Source: Pseudomonas sp. Leaf58 (GTDB lineage: Bacteria > Pseudomonadota > Gammaproteobacteria > Pseudomonadales > Pseudomonadaceae). Taken from it: DNA of 64,000 bases. The position numbers were made by a program, and so were the translations under genes. The notes beneath the pieces were generated by a model that was not told the DNA's origin, searched no databases, and worked only from the letters and a program-made list of their open reading frames with translations. How positions within the stretch are numbered: position 1 is the stretch's first letter; every line of letters starts with the position of its first letter. Where the stretch lies: the NCBI RefSeq assembly GCF_003627215.1, contig NZ_CP032677.1:3043501-3107500 (forward strand). The letters are read 5' to 3'. Shown here in pieces: positions 16,823 to 24,471 of this stretch.

Positions 16823-18009
16823 AAATTGGCTTTAGCACGGCGGACGAAGCCTTCCGCCAAGAGGTCGCCGGTTGGTTGGCGACGCACCTGCAAGGTGAAT
16901 TCGCCCCACTGCGCTTTCGCGGTGGCCCAGGCGACGAGCACAGCTTCCCCGCCGAACGCAAAGCCTGGGAGCGCCAGCTGGCAGCCGGTGGCTGGGTGGG
17001 CGTGGGCTGGAAGCCCGAAGACGGTGGCCGCGGCCTGAGCATCAGCCAGCAAGTGATCTTCCACGAGGAATACGCACGGGCCGGCGGCCCGGGGCGCATG
17101 GGCCATATCGGCGAGGGGCTGGTCGGCCCTACCCTTGCGGCTTTTGGCACGCCCGAGCAGCGCAAGCGCCTGCTGCCGGGCATCCTCAAGGGCGAGGCGT
17201 TCTGGTGCCAGGGCTACTCCGAGCCCGGTGCCGGTTCTGACCTGGCCAACGTGCAGACCCGCGCGCGCCTGGATGCCAGCGGTGAGCGCTGGCTGATCAG
17301 CGGGCAGAAGGTCTGGACCTCGTTGGCCCACGAGGCCGACTGGTGTTTCGTGCTGGCACGTACCGAGCCTGGTAGCGTTGGCCACCAGGGGTTGTCGTTC
17401 CTGCTGGTGCCGATGGCCCAGGCGAACATCCGAGTGCAGCCAATCCAGCAACTGACTGGCACCAGCGAATTCAACGAGGTGTTCTTCGACCAGGCCGAGA
17501 CCTCGCGCGACAACCTGGTCGGCCAGCCCGGCGAAGGCTGGAAGATCGCCATGGCGCTGCTGGGCTTCGAGCGCGGTGTGTCGACACTCGGCCAGCAGAT
17601 GCAGTTTCACAACGAACTGGAGGAAGTGCTGCGCATTGCCCGCGCCAACGGCGCCGCCCGCGACCCGCTGCTGCGCCAGCGCTTGGCCCAGGCCTGGTCA
17701 GGCCTGAAGGTGCTGCGCTACAACTCCCTGCGCATGCTCTCCGGGCCGCAGGATGGCAGCCTGGCGCGCGAAGCGATGATTTACAAGCTGGCCTGGTCGA
17801 GCTGGCATGTCGAGTTGGGCAAGCTGGCCATGGATGTGCTGGGGGATGCCGCCGAGGTGCTGGAAAGCGCGCCGTATGGCCTGAGCCGGTTGCAGTCGCT
17901 GTTCCTGTTTACCCGGGCTGATACGATCTATGGGGGGAGTAACGAGATTCAGCGCAATGTGATTGCCGAACGGGCACTGGGCATGCCGCGGGAGGTGAAG
18001 GGGCGCTGA
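16819..18009 (+). CDS. Acyl-CoA dehydrogenase (second of a coupled pair)
   Basis: 396 residues from ATG 16819, preceded by GGGAGAACAACC. Family blocks: WCQGYSEPGAGSDLANV, ISGQKVWTSLAHEADW, NEVFFDQAETSRDNLVG, and C-terminal DTIYGGSNEIQRNVIAERALG. The IYEGT glutamate is replaced by glycine (IYGGS), typical of the long subunit of steroid alpha2beta2 acyl-CoA dehydrogenases. The 4-bp overlap with the preceding gene supports a complex. It resembles FadE17/FadE26-type proteins in general appearance, but no specific orthologue is claimed. The pair is convergent with the SnoaL/SDR operon, separated by REP elements. Confidence 0.85.
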   Translation: MKIGFSTADEAFRQEVAGWLATHLQGEFAPLRFRGGPGDEHSFPAERKAWERQLAAGGWVGVGWKPEDGGRGLSISQQVIFHEEYARAGGPGRMGHIGEGLVGPTLAAFGTPEQRKRLLPGILKGEAFWCQGYSEPGAGSDLANVQTRARLDASGERWLISGQKVWTSLAHEADWCFVLARTEPGSVGHQGLSFLLVPMAQANIRVQPIQQLTGTSEFNEVFFDQAETSRDNLVGQPGEGWKIAMALLGFERGVSTLGQQMQFHNELEEVLRIARANGAARDPLLRQRLAQAWSGLKVLRYNSLRMLSGPQDGSLAREAMIYKLAWSSWHVELGKLAMDVLGDAAEVLESAPYGLSRLQSLFLFTRADTIYGGSNEIQRNVIAERALGMPREVKGR

Positions 18010-18054
18010 GCGCCCCCATTGCGGTCATGGGCGTTGGCAGGCGCTGCGCGGACC

Positions 18055-18140
18055 CTGTGGGAGCGGGTTTACCCGCGCAGAATTCACCGCGGTGCATGGC
18101 ACCGGCTACGCCGGTGTTGGCGGGTGAACCCGCTCCCACA
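18055..18140. repeat. REP palindrome pair in convergent gap
   Basis: TGTGGGAGCGGGTTTACCCG and its inverted partner GGGTGAACCCGCTCCCACA flank a small GGTGCATGGCACCGG hairpin. It lies between convergent genes and may stabilise or end both transcripts. Confidence 0.8.
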
Positions 18141-18172
18141 ATGGTCGCGCCAGCCCTTGGAAGAGGCGCAAG

Positions 18173-18208
18173 GCAGGGTCACCTGCCCTGGCAGGGTCAC
18201 CTGCCCTG
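18173..18208. repeat. Two exact tandem copies of an 18-bp self-complementary unit
   Basis: GCAGGGTCACCTGCCCTG occurs twice head to tail (18173-18190 and 18191-18208). Each copy can form a CAGGG/CCCTG hairpin. It lies 10 bp from the end of the minus-strand SnoaL gene. Confidence 0.8.
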
Positions 18209-18218
18209 GCAGCAGAAG

Positions 18219-18848
18219 CTAGCGCACGCGAATCTTCGGGTCCCCTGCCCCACGCCGCAGGGTTTGCAGAAAGCCCTCCAACGGCGCCGGCTCGGCGATC
18301 TGCGGTAGCGCGTCCTTGTCGGGCCGTTGCGCCCAGAACGCATCCCACGACGGGAACAGCTCGTGGAAACTGCCGGCATACGGCTCACGCCCCGGCCAGC
18401 GCATTTTCAGGCCACCGATCGGTGGCTTGTTCAGGTCGGTGGCGTACCAGTAGCACGGCAGGCGCCGGCGGAAACACCAGCGCCCGTCGATCCGCTCGTA
18501 GTCATCCCAGTACAGCATTTGCATGATCACCCACTCAGGCCCAGTCTCATGCTCGTTCTTCGAGTACACCACGCCGGTGGCATGGTCGGCATCGCTGAAC
18601 TCGATGATGTGCTGGCCCAAGTGGTGCGACGTACCCTGGAACTGCTTGCGCATGGTTTCGTCCAGCCAGGCCTTGAGGTGCGCCCGGCCGTATTGGTCGC
18701 GACCCACCCGCACATCGGCAGCGAAGCAGTTGGCCATGGCGTCCATGTCGCGCATGTCCAGGGCCAGTGCATATTTGCCGGCCAGCTGGCGAATTGCGTC
18801 CAGCGACTCCAGGCGGTCGATGCGCTGCAGCAGCGAGGTGCTCTCCAT
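18219..18848 (-). CDS. SnoaL/NTF2-fold protein, possible hydroxysteroid dehydratase
   Basis: 209 residues from MESTSLLQRIDRLESL with GGAGTGACGGCC upstream. The length and the pattern DAIRQLAGKYALALDMRDMD...CFAADV, then SHHLGQHIIEF, then YERIDGRWCFRRR are typical of the SnoaL-like/scytalone-dehydratase fold. Tyr26, Asp31 and His76 stand where this fold has catalytic residues (as in BaiE 7-alpha-dehydratase). In bile-acid-degrading Proteobacteria a protein of this fold, Hsh2, is a 7-alpha-hydroxysteroid dehydratase, which is a reasonable candidate here. The function is inferred. It is the last gene of an operon with two SDRs. Confidence 0.7.
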   Translation of the reverse strand: MESTSLLQRIDRLESLDAIRQLAGKYALALDMRDMDAMANCFAADVRVGRDQYGRAHLKAWLDETMRKQFQGTSHHLGQHIIEFSDADHATGVVYSKNEHETGPEWVIMQMLYWDDYERIDGRWCFRRRLPCYWYATDLNKPPIGGLKMRWPGREPYAGSFHELFPSWDAFWAQRPDKDALPQIAEPAPLEGFLQTLRRGAGDPKIRVR

Positions 18849-18853
18849 GGCCG

Positions 18854-19624
18854 TCACTCCAGCACCGTGTACAGGTCCGAACCGCGCCCACCGTCCACCG
18901 CCAGGCTCGCGCCGGTCACGTACGAAGCTTCGTCGCTGGCCAGGAACAGAATGGCGTTGGCCAGTTCCTGCGGCAGGCCCACCCGGCGCATGGGGATGAC
19001 TTTCTCGGTGTTGGCCCGGGCCTTGGCATCGCTGAGCATGCCGGCAGTCGCTGGGGTGTCGACCACACCAGGGATGATCACGTTGCAGCGGATATTGTCC
19101 GCCGCGCCTTCGCTGGCCGCCGCGCGGCTGAAATTGATCACCGCCGCCTTGGCGGCGGAATAACCGGCCATCCAGGCGGTGCCGAACAGCCCGCAAATGG
19201 ACGCGATGTTGACGATCGAACCGCCCTTGCCCTTCATCAACTGCATCGCCGTACGCGTGCCCCAGAAGGTACCGTCCACGGTGGTGGCGAAGTTGGCGTG
19301 CCAGTCGGCGGTAGTCATGTTGTCGATGCCGCCCCAGGTGTAGGCCATGGCATTGTTGACCAGGATATCCAGGCCGCCATGGCGCTGGGCGCAGGCTTGC
19401 AGCGCCGCGACATAGGCCTGTTCGTCACTGACATCGGCCACCGCCACCTCGGCGCAGCCACCGCGGGCAAGGATTTGCTCGCGCACACCCTCCAGCGGCT
19501 CGCGGCGCCGCCCACACAGCACCACCAGGGCGCCCTCCTCGGCGAAGCGCAACGCGGTCGCCTCGCCAATGCCCGAACCGGCCCCGGTAACAAAGGCGAT
19601 CTTGCCTTGCAGACGTTTGCTCAT
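18854..19624 (-). CDS. SDR-family oxidoreductase (hydroxysteroid dehydrogenase candidate)
   Basis: 256 residues. The cofactor loop TGAGSGIG is at 13-20; the catalytic residues are Ser142, Tyr155 and Lys159. The usual NNAG is NNAM (residues 90-93), an uncommon substitution next to a bulky segment [10 protein letters not shown]. The C-terminus is [29 protein letters not shown]. It probably oxidises or reduces a steroid hydroxyl or keto group; 12-alpha, 7-alpha and 17-beta activities are all possible. The gene lies 5 bp upstream of the SnoaL gene and 14 bp downstream of another SDR, so the three act together. Confidence 0.8.
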   Translation of the reverse strand: MSKRLQGKIAFVTGAGSGIGEATALRFAEEGALVVLCGRRREPLEGVREQILARGGCAEVAVADVSDEQAYVAALQACAQRHGGLDILVNNAMAYTWGGIDNMTTADWHANFATTVDGTFWGTRTAMQLMKGKGGSIVNIASICGLFGTAWMAGYSAAKAAVINFSRAAASEGAADNIRCNVIIPGVVDTPATAGMLSDAKARANTEKVIPMRRVGLPQELANAILFLASDEASYVTGASLAVDGGRGSDLYTVLE

Positions 19625-19638
19625 CAGCTAATCCCCTG

Positions 19639-20373
19639 TCAGATAAAGGCCATGCCGCCGTTGACGGCGATGTTCTGCCCAGTAATGAAGCTGGCGTCAT
19701 CACTGGCCAGGAATACCGCCACCCGGGCGATTTCGTCGGTTTCGCACATGCGCCCCAGCGGCACGTTCTTCAGCAACGCCTGCATGTGTTCATCAGGAAT
19801 GCCGGCCATCATCGGCGTGTTGGTGGGGCCGGGTACCAGGGTGTTGACGCGGATGCCCTGCGCCGCCAGCTCACGGGCAATCGAGCGGGTCAGGCCCATG
19901 ACTGCAGCTTTCGAGGCGCAGTAATGGCTCGGCCCCTCACCTGTCAGCGCGGCGGTGCTCGACAGGTTGATCAGCACCCCCTGGCGCTTGCCCTTGAGCA
20001 TCAAACGGGCGCCCTCACGGCAGCACAGGAAGGTGCCACCCAGGTTGACCCCGATAACCCGTGCCCAGCTGTCGTCCGCTGTGTCGAGGAAGGCATCGAG
20101 GGCGCCGACGCCGGCGTTGTTGACGACAATGTCCAGGCCACCAAAATGCGCCTCGACCTGGCCCATGGCATCGGCCACGGACGCACCGTCGGCAACGTTG
20201 CAGCCCAGCGCCAATACCGCCGCGCCGAGGTCGGCCAGGCTGGCAGCGAGCGCGGCCTGGTCGAGGTCGACAGCCACCACCTTCGCCCCTTCGGCGACGA
20301 AGCGGCGCACGATGGCCTGGCCCATGCCCTGACCGGCACCGGTGACGAAAGCCACTTTGTTCTGCAGTTTCAT
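19639..20373 (-). CDS. SDR-family oxidoreductase (hydroxysteroid dehydrogenase candidate)
   Basis: 244 residues from MKLQNKVAFVTGAGQ, with AAGGAGAACGCT before the ATG. TGAGQGMG at 11-18, NNAG at 85-88, Ser138/139, Tyr151 and Lys155. The short length and acidic end of the second strand (DLD) suggest NAD(H) preference. It is the first gene of the three-gene operon and is preceded 64 bp upstream by the conserved dyad at 20437. A specific position on the steroid cannot be assigned from sequence. Confidence 0.82.
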   Translation of the reverse strand: MKLQNKVAFVTGAGQGMGQAIVRRFVAEGAKVVAVDLDQAALAASLADLGAAVLALGCNVADGASVADAMGQVEAHFGGLDIVVNNAGVGALDAFLDTADDSWARVIGVNLGGTFLCCREGARLMLKGKRQGVLINLSSTAALTGEGPSHYCASKAAVMGLTRSIARELAAQGIRVNTLVPGPTNTPMMAGIPDEHMQALLKNVPLGRMCETDEIARVAVFLASDDASFITGQNIAVNGGMAFI

Positions 20374-20436
20374 AGCGTTCTCCTTGGTTGAAGCCTGTTG
20401 GTCTTGCACCATCATTGGCCGCCGGCCCGTAGCGAA

Positions 20437-20454
20437 CATCGTCCGATAGGACTA
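20437..20454 (-). promoter_or_regulatory. Conserved 18-bp dyad, promoter of SDR/SnoaL operon
   Basis: Toward the gene: TAGTCCTATCGGACGATG, a full consensus match. CAATGAT about 19 bp further on is the -10-like candidate. It is paired with the outward-facing site at 20472. Confidence 0.78.
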
Positions 20455-20471
20455 GCGCAGCGCGCACGTCG

Positions 20472-20489
20472 TGGTCCGGATGGACGATG
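20472..20489 (+). promoter_or_regulatory. Conserved 18-bp dyad, promoter of hsaD
   Basis: TGGTCCGGATGGACGATG pointing to hsaD, 121 bp before its ATG. One base differs from consensus in the left half. It faces away from the site at 20437. Confidence 0.72.
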
Positions 20490-20610
20490 CTGGCCGCGCC
20501 TGTGCGGCACAGGATCAGCTACGCATACCGGGCCGGCCTGGCCTTCCCCTTCAGGCGGCACGATGGCCGGCCCGGCATGCCCTCACCCCATCGAGAACTG
20601 GAGAACCGGC

Positions 20611-21444
20611 ATGAACCAACCCGTCGACCTGCCTTTGCCCACTGGCCACTACGCCACCTTGCCTAACGGCCTGCGCCTGCATTACCTGGACGAAGGCCAA
20701 GGGCCGGTGGTGCTCTGGCTGCATGGCAGCGGCCCGGGCGCCAGCGGTTTCAGCAACTTCAAGGGCAACTACCCCGCACTGGTCGCGGCCGGCTACCGCA
20801 ACATCCTGCTCGACCTGCCCGGCTTCGGGCGCTCGGACAAGCCCGACGACGTGCGCTACGAGCTGGATTTCTTCGTCGACTGCGTGGCGGCATTGCTCAA
20901 GCAGCTCGGCATCGGCCGCTGCACCCTGCTTGGCAACTCGCTGGGCGGCGCCATTGCCCTGGGCCTGGCGTTGCGCCAGCCGCAGTTAGCGGAGCGTTTG
21001 ATCCTGCTGGCGCCGGGGGGCGTAGAGGAACGCGAGACCTACTTCCAAATGCCCGGCATCCTGCGCATGGTCGGCTTGTTCAATGCCGGCCCCATTGGCC
21101 TTGAGGAAATGCGCAGCATGATGCGCCTGCAGCTGTTCGATGACGCGATCCTGCCTGAGGAGCTGCTGCTGGAGCGGGTAGCGGTGGCGGTTACCCAGCC
21201 GAAAAACCTGTTCAGCACCATGCTGGTGCCGAACATGCGCTCGCGCCTAGGTGAAATCGAATGCCCGATCCTCGGCTTCTGGGGCAGCAACGATAACTTC
21301 AACCCGGTCAGTGGCGCCCAGCACATCATCGATGGCGCACACCAGGCACGGTTTATCGTGCTTAACCGCTGCGGGCATTGGGTGCAGGTGGAGCATCGCG
21401 AGCTGTTCAACCGTAGCTGCCTGGAGTTCCTGCAGCACGGTTGA
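20611..21444 (+). CDS. hsaD: HsaD/TesD-type meta-cleavage product hydrolase
   Basis: 277 residues, alpha/beta-hydrolase of the MhpC/BphD C-C hydrolase branch. The oxyanion motif HGSGPGASGFSNF is at 38-50; the nucleophile is Ser110 (GNSLGGA), with Asp228 (GSNDNF) and His256 (CGHWVQVE). It hydrolyses 4,9-DSHA, the product of HsaC, into HIP (ring C/D acid) and a 2-hydroxydienoate that HsaE takes on. Good ribosome site (CTGGAGAACCGGC). It is transcribed alone from a divergent promoter carrying its own regulatory dyad, and is followed by a REP element. Confidence 0.9.
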   Translation: MNQPVDLPLPTGHYATLPNGLRLHYLDEGQGPVVLWLHGSGPGASGFSNFKGNYPALVAAGYRNILLDLPGFGRSDKPDDVRYELDFFVDCVAALLKQLGIGRCTLLGNSLGGAIALGLALRQPQLAERLILLAPGGVEERETYFQMPGILRMVGLFNAGPIGLEEMRSMMRLQLFDDAILPEELLLERVAVAVTQPKNLFSTMLVPNMRSRLGEIECPILGFWGSNDNFNPVSGAQHIIDGAHQARFIVLNRCGHWVQVEHRELFNRSCLEFLQHG

Positions 21445-21473
21445 TGCAGCCTTGGCCGGTTAACGCCGGCCCT

Positions 21474-21510
21474 GGTAGGAGCGGGCTTGCCCGCGAACAC
21501 GGGCAAAGCC
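21474..21510. repeat. Single REP palindrome in convergent gap
   Basis: TAGGAGCGGGCTTGCCCGCG followed by ACACGGGCAAAGCCC. It lies between hsaD and the convergent OYE-like gene. Confidence 0.75.
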
Positions 21511-21523
21511 CATGCCATCCAGC

Positions 21524-22753
21524 TTAGCCAGCAGCGCGCTGGCTATTGAGCTGGGCATCGCCGGGTTGGCCCAGCACACAGGATGTGCCGCCCGGGGTAT
21601 ACATCATCGCCACGCAGCGGTTGCACGCCGTGCAGATCGAATTGCGGCTCGCGCCACTGGCCAGCTTGTTCACGTAATCAGGCTCGGCGATCAACACCCG
21701 CCCCATGGCCACTAGGTCAAAACCTTCGGCCATCACCTGCTCGATACTCGCCAGGCTCTTGGCCCCGCCCAGATAAGCCAGTGGCATTTTCACCGCCGCG
21801 CGCACCTTGCGTGCATGCTCCAGCAGGTACAGCTCGCGAAACTCCACCACCGGGTCCATGCGCCGCTGCAGCGCCATGGCCAGGGCAATCACCGGGTTCT
21901 TCTGCTGCACGCGGTTCTCCTTGGGGAACGACGAGCCGAACATGGTGGTGATCGACTCGGCGTTCATCCCAGCGCTAAGCACCAGCAGGTGCGCGCCCTC
22001 CTGCTCCAGCATGCGCGCGATTTGCGCGCCGTCCTCGGCACTGTTGCCGGCACGCACGCCCTCGGTGATGCTGTACTTGCACACCACCGCCAGGTCCTGG
22101 CCAACCGCATCCAACACCGCGCGCAGTACCCGCCGCGGAAAGCGCAGGCGGTTCTCCAGGCTGCCGCCGTACTGGTCGCGGCGCTTGTTGTACAACGGTG
22201 AGATGAACTGGCTGAGCAGGTAGCCATGGCCCATGTGGATTTCCACCGCATCGAAACCGGCCTCGCGGGCCAGGCGCGCGCCTTGGGCAAAGTCGCGCAC
22301 CACCTGCTGCATATCGGCTTCGTTCATCGCCTGCTTGAGGAACATGCCGCTCATCATGCCAATCTTGTTGAAGCCGCCACTGGCCGACAACGGCCTGGGC
22401 GTGGAGCGCTCGCGAATGAACGTAAAACAACCGCCGTGGGTAATCTGCGCACTGGCCAGGCCACCTTCGCGGTGCACCGCGTCGGTCAAGGCCTTGAAGT
22501 GCGGCAGGCTTTCGCGCTCCAGAATCAGCTGGTTGGGCAGCGTGCGGCCGTCGCGGCTGACCGCGCAATAGGCCACCGTGGTCAGCGCCACGCCGCCGCG
22601 GGCAAGGCCGGCGTGCAGTTGGGCCAGTTGCCGGGACGGCACGCCCTGGGCGCTCATGCCCTCGTTGGTGGCGGCTTTGACAAAGCGGTTTTTCAGGGTC
22701 AGCGGGCCGATACTGACCGGGCTGAACGGCGATCGGTTGGAGGTGTGGTTCAT
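21524..22753 (-). CDS. OYE-like NADH:flavin oxidoreductase with Fe-S cysteine motif (BaiCD-like)
   Basis: 409 residues. TIM-barrel FMN domain with EIHMGHGYLLSQFISPLYNKR (the His-x-x-His pair typical of the 2,4-dienoyl-CoA reductase/BaiCD branch) and NRRDQYGG-type loop KRRDQYGGSLENR. After the barrel comes CTACNRCVAMMYTPGGTSC, a CxxCxxC-x(11)-C arrangement expected to bind a [4Fe-4S] cluster. The C-terminal FAD/NAD(P) domains of full-length DCR/BaiCD are missing; the protein ends about 25 residues after the cysteines. It is probably a steroid enone or dienone reductase, receiving electrons from a separate partner. It is the last gene of the hsaA-led operon, 29 bp after the DUF1302 gene. Confidence 0.82.
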   Translation of the reverse strand: MNHTSNRSPFSPVSIGPLTLKNRFVKAATNEGMSAQGVPSRQLAQLHAGLARGGVALTTVAYCAVSRDGRTLPNQLILERESLPHFKALTDAVHREGGLASAQITHGGCFTFIRERSTPRPLSASGGFNKIGMMSGMFLKQAMNEADMQQVVRDFAQGARLAREAGFDAVEIHMGHGYLLSQFISPLYNKRRDQYGGSLENRLRFPRRVLRAVLDAVGQDLAVVCKYSITEGVRAGNSAEDGAQIARMLEQEGAHLLVLSAGMNAESITTMFGSSFPKENRVQQKNPVIALAMALQRRMDPVVEFRELYLLEHARKVRAAVKMPLAYLGGAKSLASIEQVMAEGFDLVAMGRVLIAEPDYVNKLASGASRNSICTACNRCVAMMYTPGGTSCVLGQPGDAQLNSQRAAG

Positions 22754-22782
22754 GGCAGGCCTTGTCCTCGGTGCAATAGGGC

Positions 22783-24423
22783 TCAGAAGGTGTACTTGGC
22801 GTTGAACGACAGGTAGTCGCGGTCGGCCAGCAGGCGACCTTGGGCAACATCCGGCGAGCTCAGGTAGGCGACATAGGTAAGGCCAACCTGGAAGTTGCCC
22901 AGGTATTTGAAGTCGCCGCCTACGGTCAGGCGTTTCTCGTCACGGCCCAGGCCCTGGTAGGCGCTGCCATCGACGTTTTGCTGCCAGATCACGCGGGTGG
23001 TCAGGTCCAGGCCGTCGGCGATAGACGGGTAATCCATGTAGGCGCCGACGCCCAGCAGGGTTGAATCACGGGTCTGGACGGCCGACTGGAAATCGTCGAA
23101 GCGGCCATCGACACCGGCACCGCCGCCGCTGATGACCAGGGTGTCGACCCCTTCGATGTATTGCTGCACCACTTCGCCCATGAAGGTGGTCTGCTGGGCC
23201 AGCCAGCTGGGGCCAAGGATGTACGAAGCGTTGAGGTTGGCCTGCCAGAGCTGCCCGGTTGTCGGCGCACCATTGTTCAAATACACCGAAGCACCGTCGC
23301 GGTAGCTGAGGTCGCCGGCGTACTGCACCGAATCACCCACCTTGGAGCTGAAGCTGACCCCCGTCAGCTCGACATCCTCGAAATAACCCAGGCGATAGGC
23401 CGGCGCGGCGCCAGTGTTGGCGCGCTGGCTAATGCGCGAATTGGACGAATAGTGGGTTTGCCCGCTGAAGTCGAAGAACAGCGAGCCAACCCGCTCGTGA
23501 TAGCGGTAGTGGAACAGCCCCACCTCGGTGTTTTCGGTAACCCGGTAGCGCACGCCCATGCCCCATTGGCCGCTGTCACGTGGTTTGACCTCGCCGGCAT
23601 AGTTGACGCCGGTGAAGGTCTTGTCCGGCAGGCTGTCGATTACCCCGGCTCCGAGCCGGAAAAACTCCGCACCCGGGCCAAAGTAGTCGCTGCCGAAGTA
23701 GTCGCCGACCGGGTTGAGTTCGGTTTTTTCCCATTCGTACTGGTAGAAACCGACCAGCGCCAGGTCCTCGTTCAGTGACCAGGAGGCCGACACCTGGCCT
23801 ACCGGCAAGTAGGCGTCCTTGGCTTCGGTGCCTGGCACGTTGAACTTGGTCGCGTCCACTGGCGCCTGGCCCTGGCTGATGTTGGCCCAGAACAGGCTCT
23901 CGCCCCAGGCCACCAAATGGCGCCCGGCTTTCACCGACAGGTACTGGGTTTCGCCCAGCTCGTAGTTGCCATACACGTAGGCATCCAGCAACCGCGCCTT
24001 GCTGCCGCTCAGGCGCCGGGTGTCCTCGACGAAACCATCCGGGCGGCCAACCTTGTTCACCGTCTGCGGCGAGTCGTTGGCGTTACGCTCATGGTAGACG
24101 TCGTCGTAGAAGTGGCTGCCACGCACCACGGCACCGACGTTGTCATGGCGCAGGCGCAGCTCACCGAACAGGCTGAGCCGATTGGTGATTAACGAGCCAC
24201 GCTTGAAGTTGCGTGTGCCGTCGTCATTGTTGAAGTCGTTGAGGTACTGGTCGGCCTGTTTAGCGGTACGCATCGACGCGGTGTAGTTGACCGTGAGCGA
24301 TGAGTCCAGGGTGGTGTCCTCCCCCAGTTCCAGAGTGGGCCCGGCGCTGGCGCCACCACTGGCCAAGCCAATGGCCACGGCCAGCCAGCGGCGCCGGGCC
24401 AGGCCGGTGTTCGACGTAAACAT
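22783..24423 (-). CDS. DUF1302 family outer-membrane beta-barrel protein
   Basis: 546 residues from MFTSNTGLARRRWLAVAIGL with AAAGGAG 6 bp upstream; a further in-frame ATG ten codons upstream is less well placed. N-terminal signal peptide ending near ASGGASA (about residue 25). The mature part is rich in alternating beta-strand patterns and glycine/tyrosine and ends in KYTF, the aromatic C-terminus typical of Bam-inserted barrels. DUF1302 proteins are common in clusters for hydrophobic substrates and are presumed porins or channels. It follows fadD3 by 48 bp, so a role in steroid passage across the outer membrane is plausible but unproven. A second copy is at 41212-42888. Confidence 0.85.
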   Translation of the reverse strand: MFTSNTGLARRRWLAVAIGLASGGASAGPTLELGEDTTLDSSLTVNYTASMRTAKQADQYLNDFNNDDGTRNFKRGSLITNRLSLFGELRLRHDNVGAVVRGSHFYDDVYHERNANDSPQTVNKVGRPDGFVEDTRRLSGSKARLLDAYVYGNYELGETQYLSVKAGRHLVAWGESLFWANISQGQAPVDATKFNVPGTEAKDAYLPVGQVSASWSLNEDLALVGFYQYEWEKTELNPVGDYFGSDYFGPGAEFFRLGAGVIDSLPDKTFTGVNYAGEVKPRDSGQWGMGVRYRVTENTEVGLFHYRYHERVGSLFFDFSGQTHYSSNSRISQRANTGAAPAYRLGYFEDVELTGVSFSSKVGDSVQYAGDLSYRDGASVYLNNGAPTTGQLWQANLNASYILGPSWLAQQTTFMGEVVQQYIEGVDTLVISGGGAGVDGRFDDFQSAVQTRDSTLLGVGAYMDYPSIADGLDLTTRVIWQQNVDGSAYQGLGRDEKRLTVGGDFKYLGNFQVGLTYVAYLSSPDVAQGRLLADRDYLSFNAKYTF

Positions 24424-24471
24424 GCTGCTCTCCTTTGTTGTTATTGTTTGCATCGTCCGTTTGCTGGGGCC

